DNA of 47,977 nt, from contig QEOQ01000207.1 of NCBI GenBank assembly GCA_010279815.1, positions 1,796,560 to 1,844,536 of the forward strand. Direction: 5' to 3'. Made by a program: the position numbers and the translations under genes. Shown piece after piece: positions 47,342-47,977 of the stretch. The notes beneath the pieces are model-generated. The model saw only the letters and a program-made list of their open reading frames with translations, had not been told where the DNA came from and did no database searches. Each line of letters begins with the position of its first letter. Position 1 is the first letter of the stretch. The DNA comes from Brachionus plicatilis (taxonomy: Eukaryota > Rotifera > Eurotatoria > Ploima > Brachionidae).

Positions 47342-47652
47342 GCTATTCAATAGGTTCAATTAATTTAATTTATCGAATAAACTCATTTTATAGTTAATTT
47401 GACTATTTATCTTATTTTAAAGATTCAAAAACATACACATTTTTTTGGTTAAAATTTTTGTTTATTAAATAAATGTATTAGACAAATTAATTAGTCAGAT
47501 GAAATAAGTTTTAGAAAAAAAATTTTATTCGCATTGTTTTAGATTTATATTTGATTCTAAATGACTTGGTTATTAACTAAAGGCTCTTTGTTTTTCAGGC
47601 AATTAATTTTACAAAAATCAATAAATATTCTATTCAAAACGTCAATTAAAAT

Positions 47653-47730
47653 TAGTGTTGGGGTCCGTGCAAGCGGACAGTAAACGGGCCAAAAATTTTA
47701 AAAACCGTGACCGTGACCGTATTAACCGTC
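47653..47730. mobile_element. Putative hAT-like transposon end
   Basis: Sequence changes abruptly from AT-rich spacer to TAGTGTTGGGGTCCG, which resembles the CAGTGTTGG-type ends of hAT elements, followed by a GTCCG-TGCAAG-CGGAC stem-loop and the 6-bp repeat ACCGTG. Sub-terminal repeats of the CCGTTTATTAACCG kind follow. The other end is outside the window, so this is a hypothesis. Confidence 0.4.
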
Positions 47731-47977
47731 CCAACTTTGGCGGGCGGACTCTGGCCCGTTTATTTTTGCGGGCTAATTTTTGGCCCGTTTATTAACCGTT
47801 TAAAAATAAACGGGCGGTCCATGAAACCGTTCCAATTTTGGCGGGCGGACTCTGGCCCGTTTATTTTGGCGGGCTAATTTTTGGCCCGTTTATTAACCGT
47901 TTAAAAATAAACGGGCGGTCCATGAAACCGTTCCAATTTTGGCGGGCGGACTCTGGCCCGTTTATTTTGGCGGGCTA
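47731..47977. repeat. 101-bp tandem repeat, at least 2.4 units, open at window end
   Basis: The block CGGGCGGACTCTGGCCCG begins at 47741, 47842 and 47943, a constant 101-bp period with almost no divergence. Each unit includes GGCGGGCTAATTTTTGGCCC, TTATTAACCGTTTAAAAATAAACGGG and GGTCCATGAAACCG, rich in internal inverted repeats. It is far more GC-rich than the rest of the window. Confidence 0.95.

Noticed and set aside
47731..47977. CRISPR-like array at the window end
   Set aside because: The repeats are contiguous 101-bp units without unique spacers, and the genome is animal.

Overview
This is a piece of a small, strongly AT-rich animal nuclear genome. The metazoan signature is direct: an Eph receptor tyrosine kinase (ephrin-binding domain, kinase, SAM), SNX14, a C2H2 zinc-finger protein, beta-tubulin and mitochondrial SDHB, all interrupted (except two genes) by GT-AG introns that cluster very tightly at 45-60 bp. 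Such compact introns, AT-rich spacers and probable spliced-leader acceptors would fit a rotifer or a similar small protostome. That placement is inference; the animal origin is not.

Layout. 1-4127: no host gene; decayed non-LTR retrotransposons. 4128-5945: an intronless bacterial-style alpha/beta hydrolase (+), then a two-exon secreted cysteine-rich protein (-) whose cysteine spacing matches CART-type neuropeptides. 5985-8680: AT-rich, nothing recognised. 8707-15326: UTP11 (6 exons) followed 205 bp later on the same strand by SNX14 (14 exons); two SNX14 introns are swollen by small DNA transposons, one of them a TTAA-flanked piggyBac derivative sitting inside another inverted-repeat element. 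15561-17629: zinc-finger gene (3 exons). 19354-22952: LAS1 (11 exons, -), tRNA-Pro(AGG) (+), a 331-bp fold-back element, and NOL7/UTP16 (4 exons, -). 24535-29086: Eph receptor (6 exons, -). 29099-43059: about 14 kb with no supportable gene, only repeat fragments and candidate regulatory sequence, lying upstream of the Eph gene. 43060-43910: RPP25/Alba-type RNase P/MRP subunit (7 exons, -). 44323-45651: intronless beta-tubulin (-), divergent from SDHB (46220-47341, 6 exons, +). 47653-47977: a GC-richer sequence resembling a hAT transposon end, running into a 101-bp tandem repeat that leaves the window.

Functional grouping. Four genes act in ribosome or pre-rRNA/tRNA maturation: UTP11 and NOL7 (small-subunit processome), LAS1 (ITS2 cleavage) and the RPP25-like protein (RNase P/MRP). 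The others are unrelated housekeeping or signalling genes. Ten of eleven protein genes have a pyrimidine-rich NAG acceptor 8-39 nt before the ATG with no obvious local donor, which suggests trans-splicing or universal 5'UTR introns.

All exon coordinates were derived by hand from reading frame continuity, GT-AG boundaries and similarity to remembered family sequences; no search or transcript data were available.
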